From the NCBI RefSeq assembly GCF_000517085.1, contig NZ_KI912107.1, forward strand, positions 4,213,980 through 4,277,979: a stretch of DNA of 64,000 bases. Reading direction: 5' to 3'. The translations under genes were made by a program, and so were the position numbers. Source of the stretch: Saccharicrinis fermentans DSM 9555 = JCM 21142. GTDB taxonomy: Bacteria; Bacteroidota; Bacteroidia; Bacteroidales; Marinilabiliaceae. Below are positions 55,513 to 64,000 of this stretch, in pieces. The notes under the pieces were generated by a model. That model made no database searches, was not told the DNA's origin, and was given only the letters and a program-made list of their open reading frames with translations. Every line of letters begins with the position of its first letter. The first letter of the stretch is position 1.

Positions 55513-58281
55513 GTGATGAACATTCCACCCTCCATCAAAAAAACAATATACAACCTGCATTTATATTTAGGTTTAGCAGCCGGATTAATTATATTTCTAG
55601 TTTGCTTAACAGGTGCTTTATATACCTTCAGAACCCAAATAGAAAATGCCATCAACTATAAAAAAGTTTATATAGAAACAAGGGATCAGGCCTTTATTTC
55701 TTTAGACAGCATTTCGTCAAGGCTTCATCAACAAGGACTCCATATAAACAGCATCACCAATTACAATGCTAAAAACAGGAGTATTGAAGTCCATTATAGT
55801 TCGATTGAAGGAGCAAACGCAGGAATGTATTTTATAGATCCCTATTCGGGAGATATATTAGGCAAACGAAATACATCATTGGGAAATATTTTCAGCCTCA
55901 TACTATCCTTACATAAAAACCTATTGATAAACAACATAGGCAAAACAATCGTGGGCATATCCATTTTAATATTTGTTTTTATGCTATTATCTGGATGGAT
56001 ATTATGGTTTCCCAAAAGATGGAAAGGACTAAGAAGGGCACTAACAATCAAAAGAAAAGAAGGAAACTCCAGGTTTATTCTTGATTTACACAATGTTTTG
56101 GGATTTTACTTTATTCCTGTAATGCTTTGGATATCCATCTTAGGTCTGTATATATCCTTTCCCTGGGTTAAAAGTGCACTGATTGTTGCCCTAGGTGGAA
56201 ATCCGGTTATATCACAAAGTACCGGAGACGAACGTGCTCAGGTAAACAGTGAACTTTCGGCATCCTTTGCAGAATCTCTGGCCAAAATCATGGCACAAAA
56301 AGAAGATGCGAAAGAGGAAACTCCACAGCCCATCATCTCTTTAGATAGTATTACACGCATTAGCAACAAACTACTACCCTACCAAGCTATTACCACCATA
56401 AAGCTACCGGATAAAGACAATAGCTGGATAAGCGTAACAAAAATAAACCGTGAAAACGTTTTAAACGCTTTACTTCCAGACCTTATTGAACTCAACAAAA
56501 AAGGAGAGCTCAAAAACATGGAACTATTCAGAGACAAGTCCCTCAGCGAACAATTTATTGCATTGTCACTTCCCATGCACACAGGAGAAATATTAGGCTG
56601 GCCAAGCTTAATACTCTATTTTATAACCTGCTTGGTAGCAATGTCATTACCGGTTACCGGAACCTGGCTATGGTATAAACGCCTCAAAAACAAATGGAGA
56701 CTTCAAATGCCAGCCAAATCACATACGCAAACAAAAAAGACACATAAAAATATTCAAGACAATTGGTTAATAGCCTATGCCAGCAAATCCGGAAACTCAA
56801 AATTAGTCGCTCAAAAAGCACAACAGCATTTTTCAGATCACGGAATACGAATAAAATGCAAAAGTATATCCAAGGTTGATCTGACCACCATACCCCACCT
56901 CGACAAACTATTTATAGTCATCAGTACAGATGGAGAAGGCGTTCCGCCTCCATCGGCCAATGCTTTCTTTCACTATCTGGATCATGACACACCTAACTTA
57001 GACAAGTTAAATTATGCAATATGTGCACTGGGTGATTCCTCCTATGCATATTTCTGTCAGGCAGGTAAAATGCTAGATACCAGACTCTCAGCACTAGGAG
57101 GCACAGCAATATTATCGCGAGTAGACTGTGATACAGATTTCGCAAAACCAGCTACGGCCTGGATCAAAGAAGTAGTAGCAAAAACTAATCACAACGAGTA
57201 CAACAACACCCTATCAAAGGATATAAAGATAAACGCTATCTCCGAACAAGTTGCAAGGATAAAACAAGTACAGCCCATTACCAATGGCACTTCTGAGAAA
57301 CCCTGTTATCATCTTGTTTTACAAACACATGATAGCCTCACCCATATAAAACCTGGTGATTCTATTGAAATAAAACCAGAAAATCCACATTGGATTGTAA
57401 AAGCGTTGGGTGAAAAAATAGGCATTATGACCGCAACCCCTTCTTACATGTATTTACAAAAGAATGTAGAGCTAACTTCGGTTTCAGAAAAAACGGCCCG
57501 CCGCTATTGCGAGGCATCAGAAAATCAGGATTTAGCAGCATTGCTTAACAATCAGCACAAAGCCAAGCGCTATTTATCAAAGGCTAATTTTTTAGATCTT
57601 TTAAATGACTTCCCTGCCCACCTGGATTTTCAGAAGCTAAAAGAGATCGCTCCCAGCATTAAAAATCGTTATTATTCGATTGCCTCGTGCACAGAAACCT
57701 ATCCTAACGAAATACACCTCACAGTTAAGGCTATCCGCTATTTATTTAACAACAGCATACACGAAGGAGCCGCATCCATACAGATAACAGAAAAACTAAA
57801 GGAGGGAAATACATTAACATTCAAACACTACCCCAATTTGGAGTTCAGGCTTCCCCAACAAGATAGCCCGCTCATTATGATTGGTGTAGGCACCGGCATT
57901 GCACCATTCCGAGCCTTCTTACAGAATTATCAACACAGAAATATTAAAAATAAATGCTGGCTTATTTGGGGCGACAAGAACCACGCCTGCGATTATTTAT
58001 ATAAAGATGAACTTCAACACTTTAAAAAAGAAGGAATACTGCAACGCATGGATCTTGTTTTTTCACGAGACGGAAATAAAAGACAACATGTACAAGATCT
58101 ATTACCCATTCATACCAACGAAATAATTAACTACTTATCGCAAGGTGCCCATCTATATGTATGTGGCTCCATGAAAATGGCCGCCGATGTAAAACATACC
58201 CTAACAGCATTACTCACCGGAACATCAGAAGATATGGACAAACTCATGCAAGAAGAACGCTATCATGAAGATGCTTATTAA
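55513..58281 (+). CDS. PepSY-TM / flavodoxin / FAD-NADPH reductase fusion (XusC-like)
   Basis: Residues 1 to about 400 form a PepSY-TM inner-membrane module with helices at about 15-40, 145-170, 195-220 and 365-390, and conserved His (LHLYLGLAAG, LHKNLL, LDLHNVLGFYF, MHTGEILGWPS). Then come a flavodoxin domain (AYASKSGNSKLVAQKA, ALGDSSYAYFCQAGK) and a CysJ-like reductase (YYSIASCTE for FAD, IGVGTGIAPFRAFLQNY and MAADVKHTL for NADPH). It should move electrons from cytoplasmic NADPH to reduce siderophore-bound ferric iron. Length is 922 aa. M2 at 55516 is an equal start. Confidence 0.88.
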   Translation: MMNIPPSIKKTIYNLHLYLGLAAGLIIFLVCLTGALYTFRTQIENAINYKKVYIETRDQAFISLDSISSRLHQQGLHINSITNYNAKNRSIEVHYSSIEGANAGMYFIDPYSGDILGKRNTSLGNIFSLILSLHKNLLINNIGKTIVGISILIFVFMLLSGWILWFPKRWKGLRRALTIKRKEGNSRFILDLHNVLGFYFIPVMLWISILGLYISFPWVKSALIVALGGNPVISQSTGDERAQVNSELSASFAESLAKIMAQKEDAKEETPQPIISLDSITRISNKLLPYQAITTIKLPDKDNSWISVTKINRENVLNALLPDLIELNKKGELKNMELFRDKSLSEQFIALSLPMHTGEILGWPSLILYFITCLVAMSLPVTGTWLWYKRLKNKWRLQMPAKSHTQTKKTHKNIQDNWLIAYASKSGNSKLVAQKAQQHFSDHGIRIKCKSISKVDLTTIPHLDKLFIVISTDGEGVPPPSANAFFHYLDHDTPNLDKLNYAICALGDSSYAYFCQAGKMLDTRLSALGGTAILSRVDCDTDFAKPATAWIKEVVAKTNHNEYNNTLSKDIKINAISEQVARIKQVQPITNGTSEKPCYHLVLQTHDSLTHIKPGDSIEIKPENPHWIVKALGEKIGIMTATPSYMYLQKNVELTSVSEKTARRYCEASENQDLAALLNNQHKAKRYLSKANFLDLLNDFPAHLDFQKLKEIAPSIKNRYYSIASCTETYPNEIHLTVKAIRYLFNNSIHEGAASIQITEKLKEGNTLTFKHYPNLEFRLPQQDSPLIMIGVGTGIAPFRAFLQNYQHRNIKNKCWLIWGDKNHACDYLYKDELQHFKKEGILQRMDLVFSRDGNKRQHVQDLLPIHTNEIINYLSQGAHLYVCGSMKMAADVKHTLTALLTGTSEDMDKLMQEERYHEDAY

Positions 58282-58522
58282 ATATATTTCATATCAAACA
58301 CGAAGGTATGGAAGCCAAGGATAAAACCACAGCCACAACAAATTTTATATTACTTTAACATACTGTTTATGAATAAATGCCATCTTTCGTACATATAGCC
58401 CCAAAATAAGAGCGAATCGTAAACTTTTCTGAATAATTCATCATCTATTTATCTTTAAAAACAACTTCAATCTGAAAATGTTACTATTTTTATAGCGCCA
58501 ACTTCACGATTAAAATTGTCAA

Positions 58523-60214
58523 ATGGATTATTCGTTAATAGATTTACTAAAACTGATAGGAGCTGTAGGCCTCTTCCTGTATGGAATGAAGCTCATGAGC
58601 GAAGCCCTTCAGAAGGTTGCAGGCTCCAAGATGAGAAGCATATTTGCCGCGATGACCTCCAATCGTTTTTTGGGTGTACTAACTGGCTTGTTAGTTTCTG
58701 CTACCATCCAGTCGTCCAGTGCCACCATTTTAATGGTCGTTAGTTTCGTAAATGCCGGTTTGGTTTCGTTGATGGAATCTATCGGTGTAATAATGGGAGC
58801 CAATGTGGGCACTACCATTACCGGTTGGCTCATATCTTTGTTCGGATTTAGGTTTAACTTTACGGAATATGCACTACCCTTAATGGCTGTAGGTTTTCCT
58901 CTGGTATTTTCCAAGAGTACCCGTCATAAGTCATGGGGTGAAGCCATTATTGGCTTCTCCATCTTATTTATGAGTCTTGACTTCATCAAAACCACCTTCC
59001 CGGACGTCAATAGCAGCCCCGAAATTTTAAGTTTCTTATCCGACTATACCAACTTAGGCTTTGCATCCATCCTACTCTTTCTTCTTATTGGCAGCCTACT
59101 TTCCATCATCGTACAATCCTCAGGCGCTACCATAGCCATTACCTTTGTCATTTGTAGCCAGGGATGGGTACCCTATGAACTTGGTGCAGCAATGATTTTA
59201 GGCGAAAATGTAGGAACCACCATAACCCCCAATATTGCAGCCACCATAGGTAATATCTCGGCCAAACGAACTGCTCGCGTTCATATGTTATTTAACCTAC
59301 TAGGCGTGGTCTGGATGTTATGCGTTTTCACACCCTATACTTCTTTTATTAAAGACAGCCTTAGTAACGTTAATGCTGTTTCTGTAAAAAACCCACAGGC
59401 TCTTATTCCTTTCGCCCTGGCCCTGTTTCACACCTCCTTTAACATCATTAACCTACTTCTCTTTATAGGCTTTGTTCCATTCATACACCGCGTCATTATT
59501 GAACTTGTTCCTCATAAAGGTGAAGAAGGAGAAGAGTTTAAACTTAGATATATTACCACTGGCATGCTCTCCACCTCCGAACTTTCTATTTTACAAGCTA
59601 AAAAAGAATTACAGTCCTATGCCAAGCATACCAATAAAATGCTAGGATTCAACAGAAAATTATTACTGGAGGAAAACGAAAAGAAATTTAACAGACACTA
59701 TGCCAATATAGAAAAATATGAGTCAATCAGTGACGATGTGGAAGTGGAAATCGCCAATTACCTGGCCAAAGTTTCACAGGGAAAACTCAGCGAACAAAGC
59801 CGCGCAAGAATTAGAGCCATGTTAAAATTGGTCAGTGATTTGGAAAGTATCGGTGATAGCAGCTTTACACTGGCCCGTATCATCAATCGCATGCATAAAA
59901 ACCACATCAAATTTTCACCCACCATGATGGATAAATTAGATTTGATGTTTAATTTGGTAGAAGAATCCTTAACAGCCATGCGACAGAATTTAAACACCGA
60001 AGAGAAAAAAATTGAACTGACAAGAGCCAATAAAATTGAACAACAAATTAACCAATACTACCACCAACTAAAGTCTGAACACCTGGAAAGCCTAAAAAAT
60101 GACGATTACTCCTACGATGAAGGAATTGTTTTCACCGATATTTTTCACGAATGTGAGAAAATTGGAAATTACGCCATCAATGTATCTGAGGCCTTATTCG
60201 AAACCAAGCGCTAA
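58523..60214 (+). CDS. Na+/phosphate cotransporter family protein with PhoU-like tail
   Basis: This NptA/PhnI-type symporter has two inverted repeats with the signature QSSSAT (about residues 63-68) and QSSGAT (about 199-204), and GANVGTT / GENVGTT nearby. Membrane helices run to about residue 325. The remaining part is a helical PhoU-like domain (ISDDVEVEIANYLAKVSQGK, LESIGDSSFTLARIINRM). It is the second phosphate transporter in the window, beside the PiT protein at the other end. Monocistronic. Confidence 0.93.
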   Translation: MDYSLIDLLKLIGAVGLFLYGMKLMSEALQKVAGSKMRSIFAAMTSNRFLGVLTGLLVSATIQSSSATILMVVSFVNAGLVSLMESIGVIMGANVGTTITGWLISLFGFRFNFTEYALPLMAVGFPLVFSKSTRHKSWGEAIIGFSILFMSLDFIKTTFPDVNSSPEILSFLSDYTNLGFASILLFLLIGSLLSIIVQSSGATIAITFVICSQGWVPYELGAAMILGENVGTTITPNIAATIGNISAKRTARVHMLFNLLGVVWMLCVFTPYTSFIKDSLSNVNAVSVKNPQALIPFALALFHTSFNIINLLLFIGFVPFIHRVIIELVPHKGEEGEEFKLRYITTGMLSTSELSILQAKKELQSYAKHTNKMLGFNRKLLLEENEKKFNRHYANIEKYESISDDVEVEIANYLAKVSQGKLSEQSRARIRAMLKLVSDLESIGDSSFTLARIINRMHKNHIKFSPTMMDKLDLMFNLVEESLTAMRQNLNTEEKKIELTRANKIEQQINQYYHQLKSEHLESLKNDDYSYDEGIVFTDIFHECEKIGNYAINVSEALFETKR

Positions 60215-60225
60215 ATTATAATATT

Positions 60226-60302
60226 TTGTCCACAGATACTGCTTGTTAAAACGGCAAAATATTTTGTTTTACATCCTAAAACAAGCATTCTTCTGTGGAC
60301 AA
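60226..60302. repeat. large imperfect inverted repeat in the convergent gap
   Basis: TTGTCCACAGA (60226-60236) pairs with TCTGTGGACAA (60292-60302), and inside it GCTTGTT (60241-60247) pairs with AACAAGC (60280-60286). This gives 18 pairs with small unpaired bulges. It lies 11 bp after the phosphate transporter stop and could be its terminator or an RNA. Confidence 0.55.
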
Positions 60303-60340
60303 TAGACACAAAGCATTTCTTTGCACCCGAAACCAATTCC

Positions 60341-60363
60341 TTTAGTTCTTCTCGAGAACTAAA
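60341..60363. repeat. small inverted repeat hairpin
   Basis: TTTAGTTCT-tctcg-AGAACTAAA is a perfect 9-bp stem with a 5-nt loop, downstream of the larger inverted repeat. Function unclear. Confidence 0.4.
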
Positions 60364-60429
60364 CACACAATCAATCAAGAACTTATTAAAATGAGACACA
60401 GCACCGCTATGGTGAATTGAAACAAGTTA

Positions 60430-60456
60430 ACTGCCTACTTGACTGGCAGTAATTTT
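60430..60456. terminator. weak hairpin near the homoserine dehydrogenase stop
   Basis: ACTGCC-N9-GGCAGT followed by AATTTT lies 22 bp beyond the end of hom. It is a modest terminator candidate reading on the plus strand. Confidence 0.4.
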
Positions 60457-60477
60457 AATTCGAAACAGATTTTCTAA

Positions 60478-61674
60478 TTAATAGTTTAACGTCTTTCGGG
60501 TCACCGCAATAAAAATATCCATCTCCCTAAGGTGATCTTTGATGGCCAACAATTCCTTAATAGAAATTAAGCCAATCTTATAATTATATTCCGGACCTGT
60601 ATATTCCTCTGATATACTAATAAAATTAAAGTGAGCTAAATCTTCATCCTTTCGATACCGAAGATAGATTTCGATCTCGCCCGACTGCACATATAAAAAT
60701 TCTTTATAAAAATTCTTTTTCTTGTACTCATATTTATAATCATGACCAATGGCAGTAATATCAGACAGAACAGCAGAACCGGTTGGATAACCTCCAGCTC
60801 CTTTACCAAACATAAACTGCTTATCATAAGCTAATCCCTTAATCACAACACCATTAAACTCATCCTCCACATTGTATATATACTTATCCTTCTTCACCAA
60901 GCGAGGCAATACAAACAAAGAAATCTTATTCTCTTCGAGTTTTTCAACCTGCCCCACCAACTTAATCTTGTAACCTTTTTCTCGGGCAAAGCGAATATCA
61001 AAATCCGAGATATTCGAAATGCCATAATGAAGCACTTCTTCCGGATTCACTACCGTACCAAAACTGTGGGCCGTTAAGATCACTAGCTTAAATAAGGAAT
61101 CGAAACCATCCACATCAAAACTAGGATCCGCCTCGGCAAACCCCAACTCCTGCGCTTCTTTTAACGACTCAGCATAGCCCTTGTTTTCTTCAAATATTTT
61201 TGACAGTATATAATTTGAGGATCCATTAAGAATTCCGGTAACAGACAGCAACAAATCATTGTCATAATACTCCTCCAGGTTGCGAATAACAGGTATACTA
61301 CCACAAGCAGAAGCTTCATACAGCAAAGAAACCCCATATTCTTCTTGAAGCTTGATGAGTTCCGCCAAGTTTTCTGCAATCATTTTTTTATTAGCCGAAA
61401 CGACATCTTTCCCATTTCTTAAAGCAGCGGCGACAATATGGAACGCAGCATCTGCATCCGATATTAACTCAACAACCAAATTAATATTTTCATCCTTCAC
61501 CAACTCTTCACCAGAATAGCAGAACATACTTTCAGGCAAAGCACGTTGCCTTTTATTCTTTACACAAATTTTTACGATCTCAGCATCCAAAGCCGGACTT
61601 TTTTGAAGCACATCATATAAGCCCTGTCCAACTACGCCGAAACCGACCAATCCAATTTTTAATTTTTTTTTCAT
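60478..61674 (-). CDS. hom: homoserine dehydrogenase
   Basis: This enzyme reduces aspartate semialdehyde to homoserine, the branch point to methionine and threonine. The NAD(P)-binding motif is IGLVGFGVVGQGLYDVL at the N-terminus. The catalytic region contains SANKKMIAENL, EASACGSIPVIRNLEEY, GILNGSSNYILSKI and AEADPSFDVDGFDS. The last 90 residues are a compact ACT-like regulatory region. Length (398 aa) is typical for the monofunctional form. It lies 72 bp downstream of metY on the same strand, so the two probably form one methionine operon. Confidence 0.93.
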   Translation of the reverse strand: MKKKLKIGLVGFGVVGQGLYDVLQKSPALDAEIVKICVKNKRQRALPESMFCYSGEELVKDENINLVVELISDADAAFHIVAAALRNGKDVVSANKKMIAENLAELIKLQEEYGVSLLYEASACGSIPVIRNLEEYYDNDLLLSVTGILNGSSNYILSKIFEENKGYAESLKEAQELGFAEADPSFDVDGFDSLFKLVILTAHSFGTVVNPEEVLHYGISNISDFDIRFAREKGYKIKLVGQVEKLEENKISLFVLPRLVKKDKYIYNVEDEFNGVVIKGLAYDKQFMFGKGAGGYPTGSAVLSDITAIGHDYKYEYKKKNFYKEFLYVQSGEIEIYLRYRKDEDLAHFNFISISEEYTGPEYNYKIGLISIKELLAIKDHLREMDIFIAVTRKTLNY

Positions 61675-61746
61675 CTTATCAGGATAATGAATCTATTAAA
61701 TTAAGAATAATATGGGGTACAATCATTTGATGATACCCCATGAAAA

Positions 61747-63435
<1,689 letters not shown>

Positions 63436-63552
63436 ATGAAAAATGTCCTATTTACAAAATTATTCAAAATCAACAAATTAGACATCCCCGTAAGATTCCT
63501 ACTACTACAAGTGCTCGTGCTAATGGCAGCTATTTTTTTAATAGCCTTATAG
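63436..63552 (+). CDS. very small membrane protein (38 aa), hypothetical
   Basis: An ATG frame of 38 codons gives a basic start (MKNVLFTKLFKINKLD) and one hydrophobic helix (FLLLQVLVLMAAIFLIAL). Composition is right for a single-span inner-membrane protein and a good terminator follows 12 bp after the stop. There is no homology judgement and its function is unknown. Confidence 0.4.
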   Translation: MKNVLFTKLFKINKLDIPVRFLLLQVLVLMAAIFLIAL

Positions 63553-63564
63553 TACAAAAAGACC

Positions 63565-63604
63565 GAAGGCTGTCTCCAAAGTTAAACATGAAAAGGCAGC
63601 CTTC
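63565..63604. terminator. bidirectional hairpin before the barrel gene
   Basis: GAAGGCTGTC (63565-63574) and GGCAGCCTTC (63595-63604) form a 10-bp stem with one wobble and 20-nt loop, between the small membrane ORF on + and the barrel gene on -. Confidence 0.65.
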
Positions 63605-63610
63605 AAGCAA

Positions 63611-64000
63611 TTATCTTTTGAAGAGTCCTTCCTCACGCCCCTGTTTAAGTCCAAAATGATAAGTCAGGTCTACAATAGGCAATACAGGCGTTTCTGTTCC
63701 CTTACCCAAGGTGAGCCAATAACCAGCCATCAGTGAAAAATGAGGACTTATCTTCAATCTGAGCGACGAATTCTGTTCCAGAGAATTGCCTGCACTACCA
63801 TCAGAGAACAAAGCTCTTACAGCCACTGTGGCATACAAATTTTTGCGAACATAAAAATCGCCTTGCAGCCTAGCCGAGCCAAAACCACCTCCCCCCAGAA
63901 TCACATTGCTTCGTTGGCGAAGGAGTTTTCGTTGCATATATTCAACATCAGTCTTCTCTACCTCAAACCCATAATCATAGGCAATGGCACCCGTAACAAC
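63611..64000 (-). CDS. C-terminal part of an outer-membrane barrel-type protein (cut by window edge)
   Basis: The frame is open to the window edge (VVTGAIAYDYGFEVEKTDVE precedes the first internal Met at 63937) so the real start is outside. The visible 129 residues alternate hydrophobic and polar (GFGSARLQGDFYVRKNLYATV, LRLKISPHFSLMAGYWLTLG, LPIVDLTYHFG), as in beta-strands of an outer-membrane protein. The C-terminus (KQGREEGLFKR) lacks a terminal aromatic. Family not recognisable. Confidence 0.6.
   Translation of the reverse strand, partial: VVTGAIAYDYGFEVEKTDVEYMQRKLLRQRSNVILGGGGFGSARLQGDFYVRKNLYATVAVRALFSDGSAGNSLEQNSSLRLKISPHFSLMAGYWLTLGKGTETPVLPIVDLTYHFGLKQGREEGLFKR

Overview
The window looks like the chromosome of a Bacteroidota bacterium, probably a marine or anaerobic member of the Marinilabiliales/Bacteroidales type. 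The signs are two TonB-dependent receptors with N-terminal carboxypeptidase-like domains, lipoproteins with an acidic stretch right after the lipobox cysteine (CSEDDE, CSDDED), a DUF5723 outer-membrane protein, a DUF4374/PepSY iron locus, putative TAnnTTTG -7 boxes, and AT-rich DNA. The order-level placement is an inference. I see no rRNA, tRNA, CRISPR array, prophage or complete insertion sequence.

Layout. 0-7 kb: a PiT phosphate transporter with a fused PhoU-like tail, a beta-helix lipoprotein and a large TonB-dependent receptor. 7-21 kb: housekeeping genes (acyl-CoA ligase, orphan larB, cardiolipin synthase, ribD, prmC, acpH, a cyclic-2,3-diphosphoglycerate-synthase-like GTPase, DUF5723 protein, gmhA, a voltage-gated-type K+ channel, folA-thyA). 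21-25.4 kb: dnaE with a fused N-terminal proofreading exonuclease. 25.6-29.3 kb: an AraC regulator beside a complete class I P450 system (P450, [2Fe-2S] ferredoxin, ferredoxin reductase). 29.8-35 kb: a metallopeptidase/propeller/barrel protein and transketolase. 35-38.8 kb: a DUF4405 membrane protein, an ArsR-rhodanese-TauE/SafE sulfur operon with two matching operator palindromes, and a small barrel protein with a frameshifted signal peptide. 38.9-49.4 kb: a histidine kinase and sigma-54 response regulator divergent from a MacA/MacB-FtsX-type ABC efflux operon. 49.5-58.3 kb: an esterase and a xusABC-like iron/xenosiderophore uptake locus. 58.5-64 kb: a Na/Pi cotransporter, homoserine dehydrogenase, metY, a tiny membrane ORF and the end of another barrel gene cut by the window edge.

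The most unusual signal is a family of 90-nt leader elements. Six copies at four loci end exactly at the start codon of the following gene: the DUF5723 protein, the P450 operon, the DUF4405 protein and the Spy-like lipoprotein of the iron locus. Two loci carry exact 90-nt tandem pairs. Each unit starts with ATGAAACGAGCC or a variant, and most can fold into a stem with tandem G-A mismatches. Unit length stays at 90 despite compensating internal indels in two subtypes. I do not recognise it as a described riboswitch or repeat. Other points: a matched pair of 24-bp ArsR operators, gene conversion between two adjacent ABC permeases, and a possible phase-variable T7 tract.

All calls come from reading sequence and motifs only. 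No database search or folding program was run.
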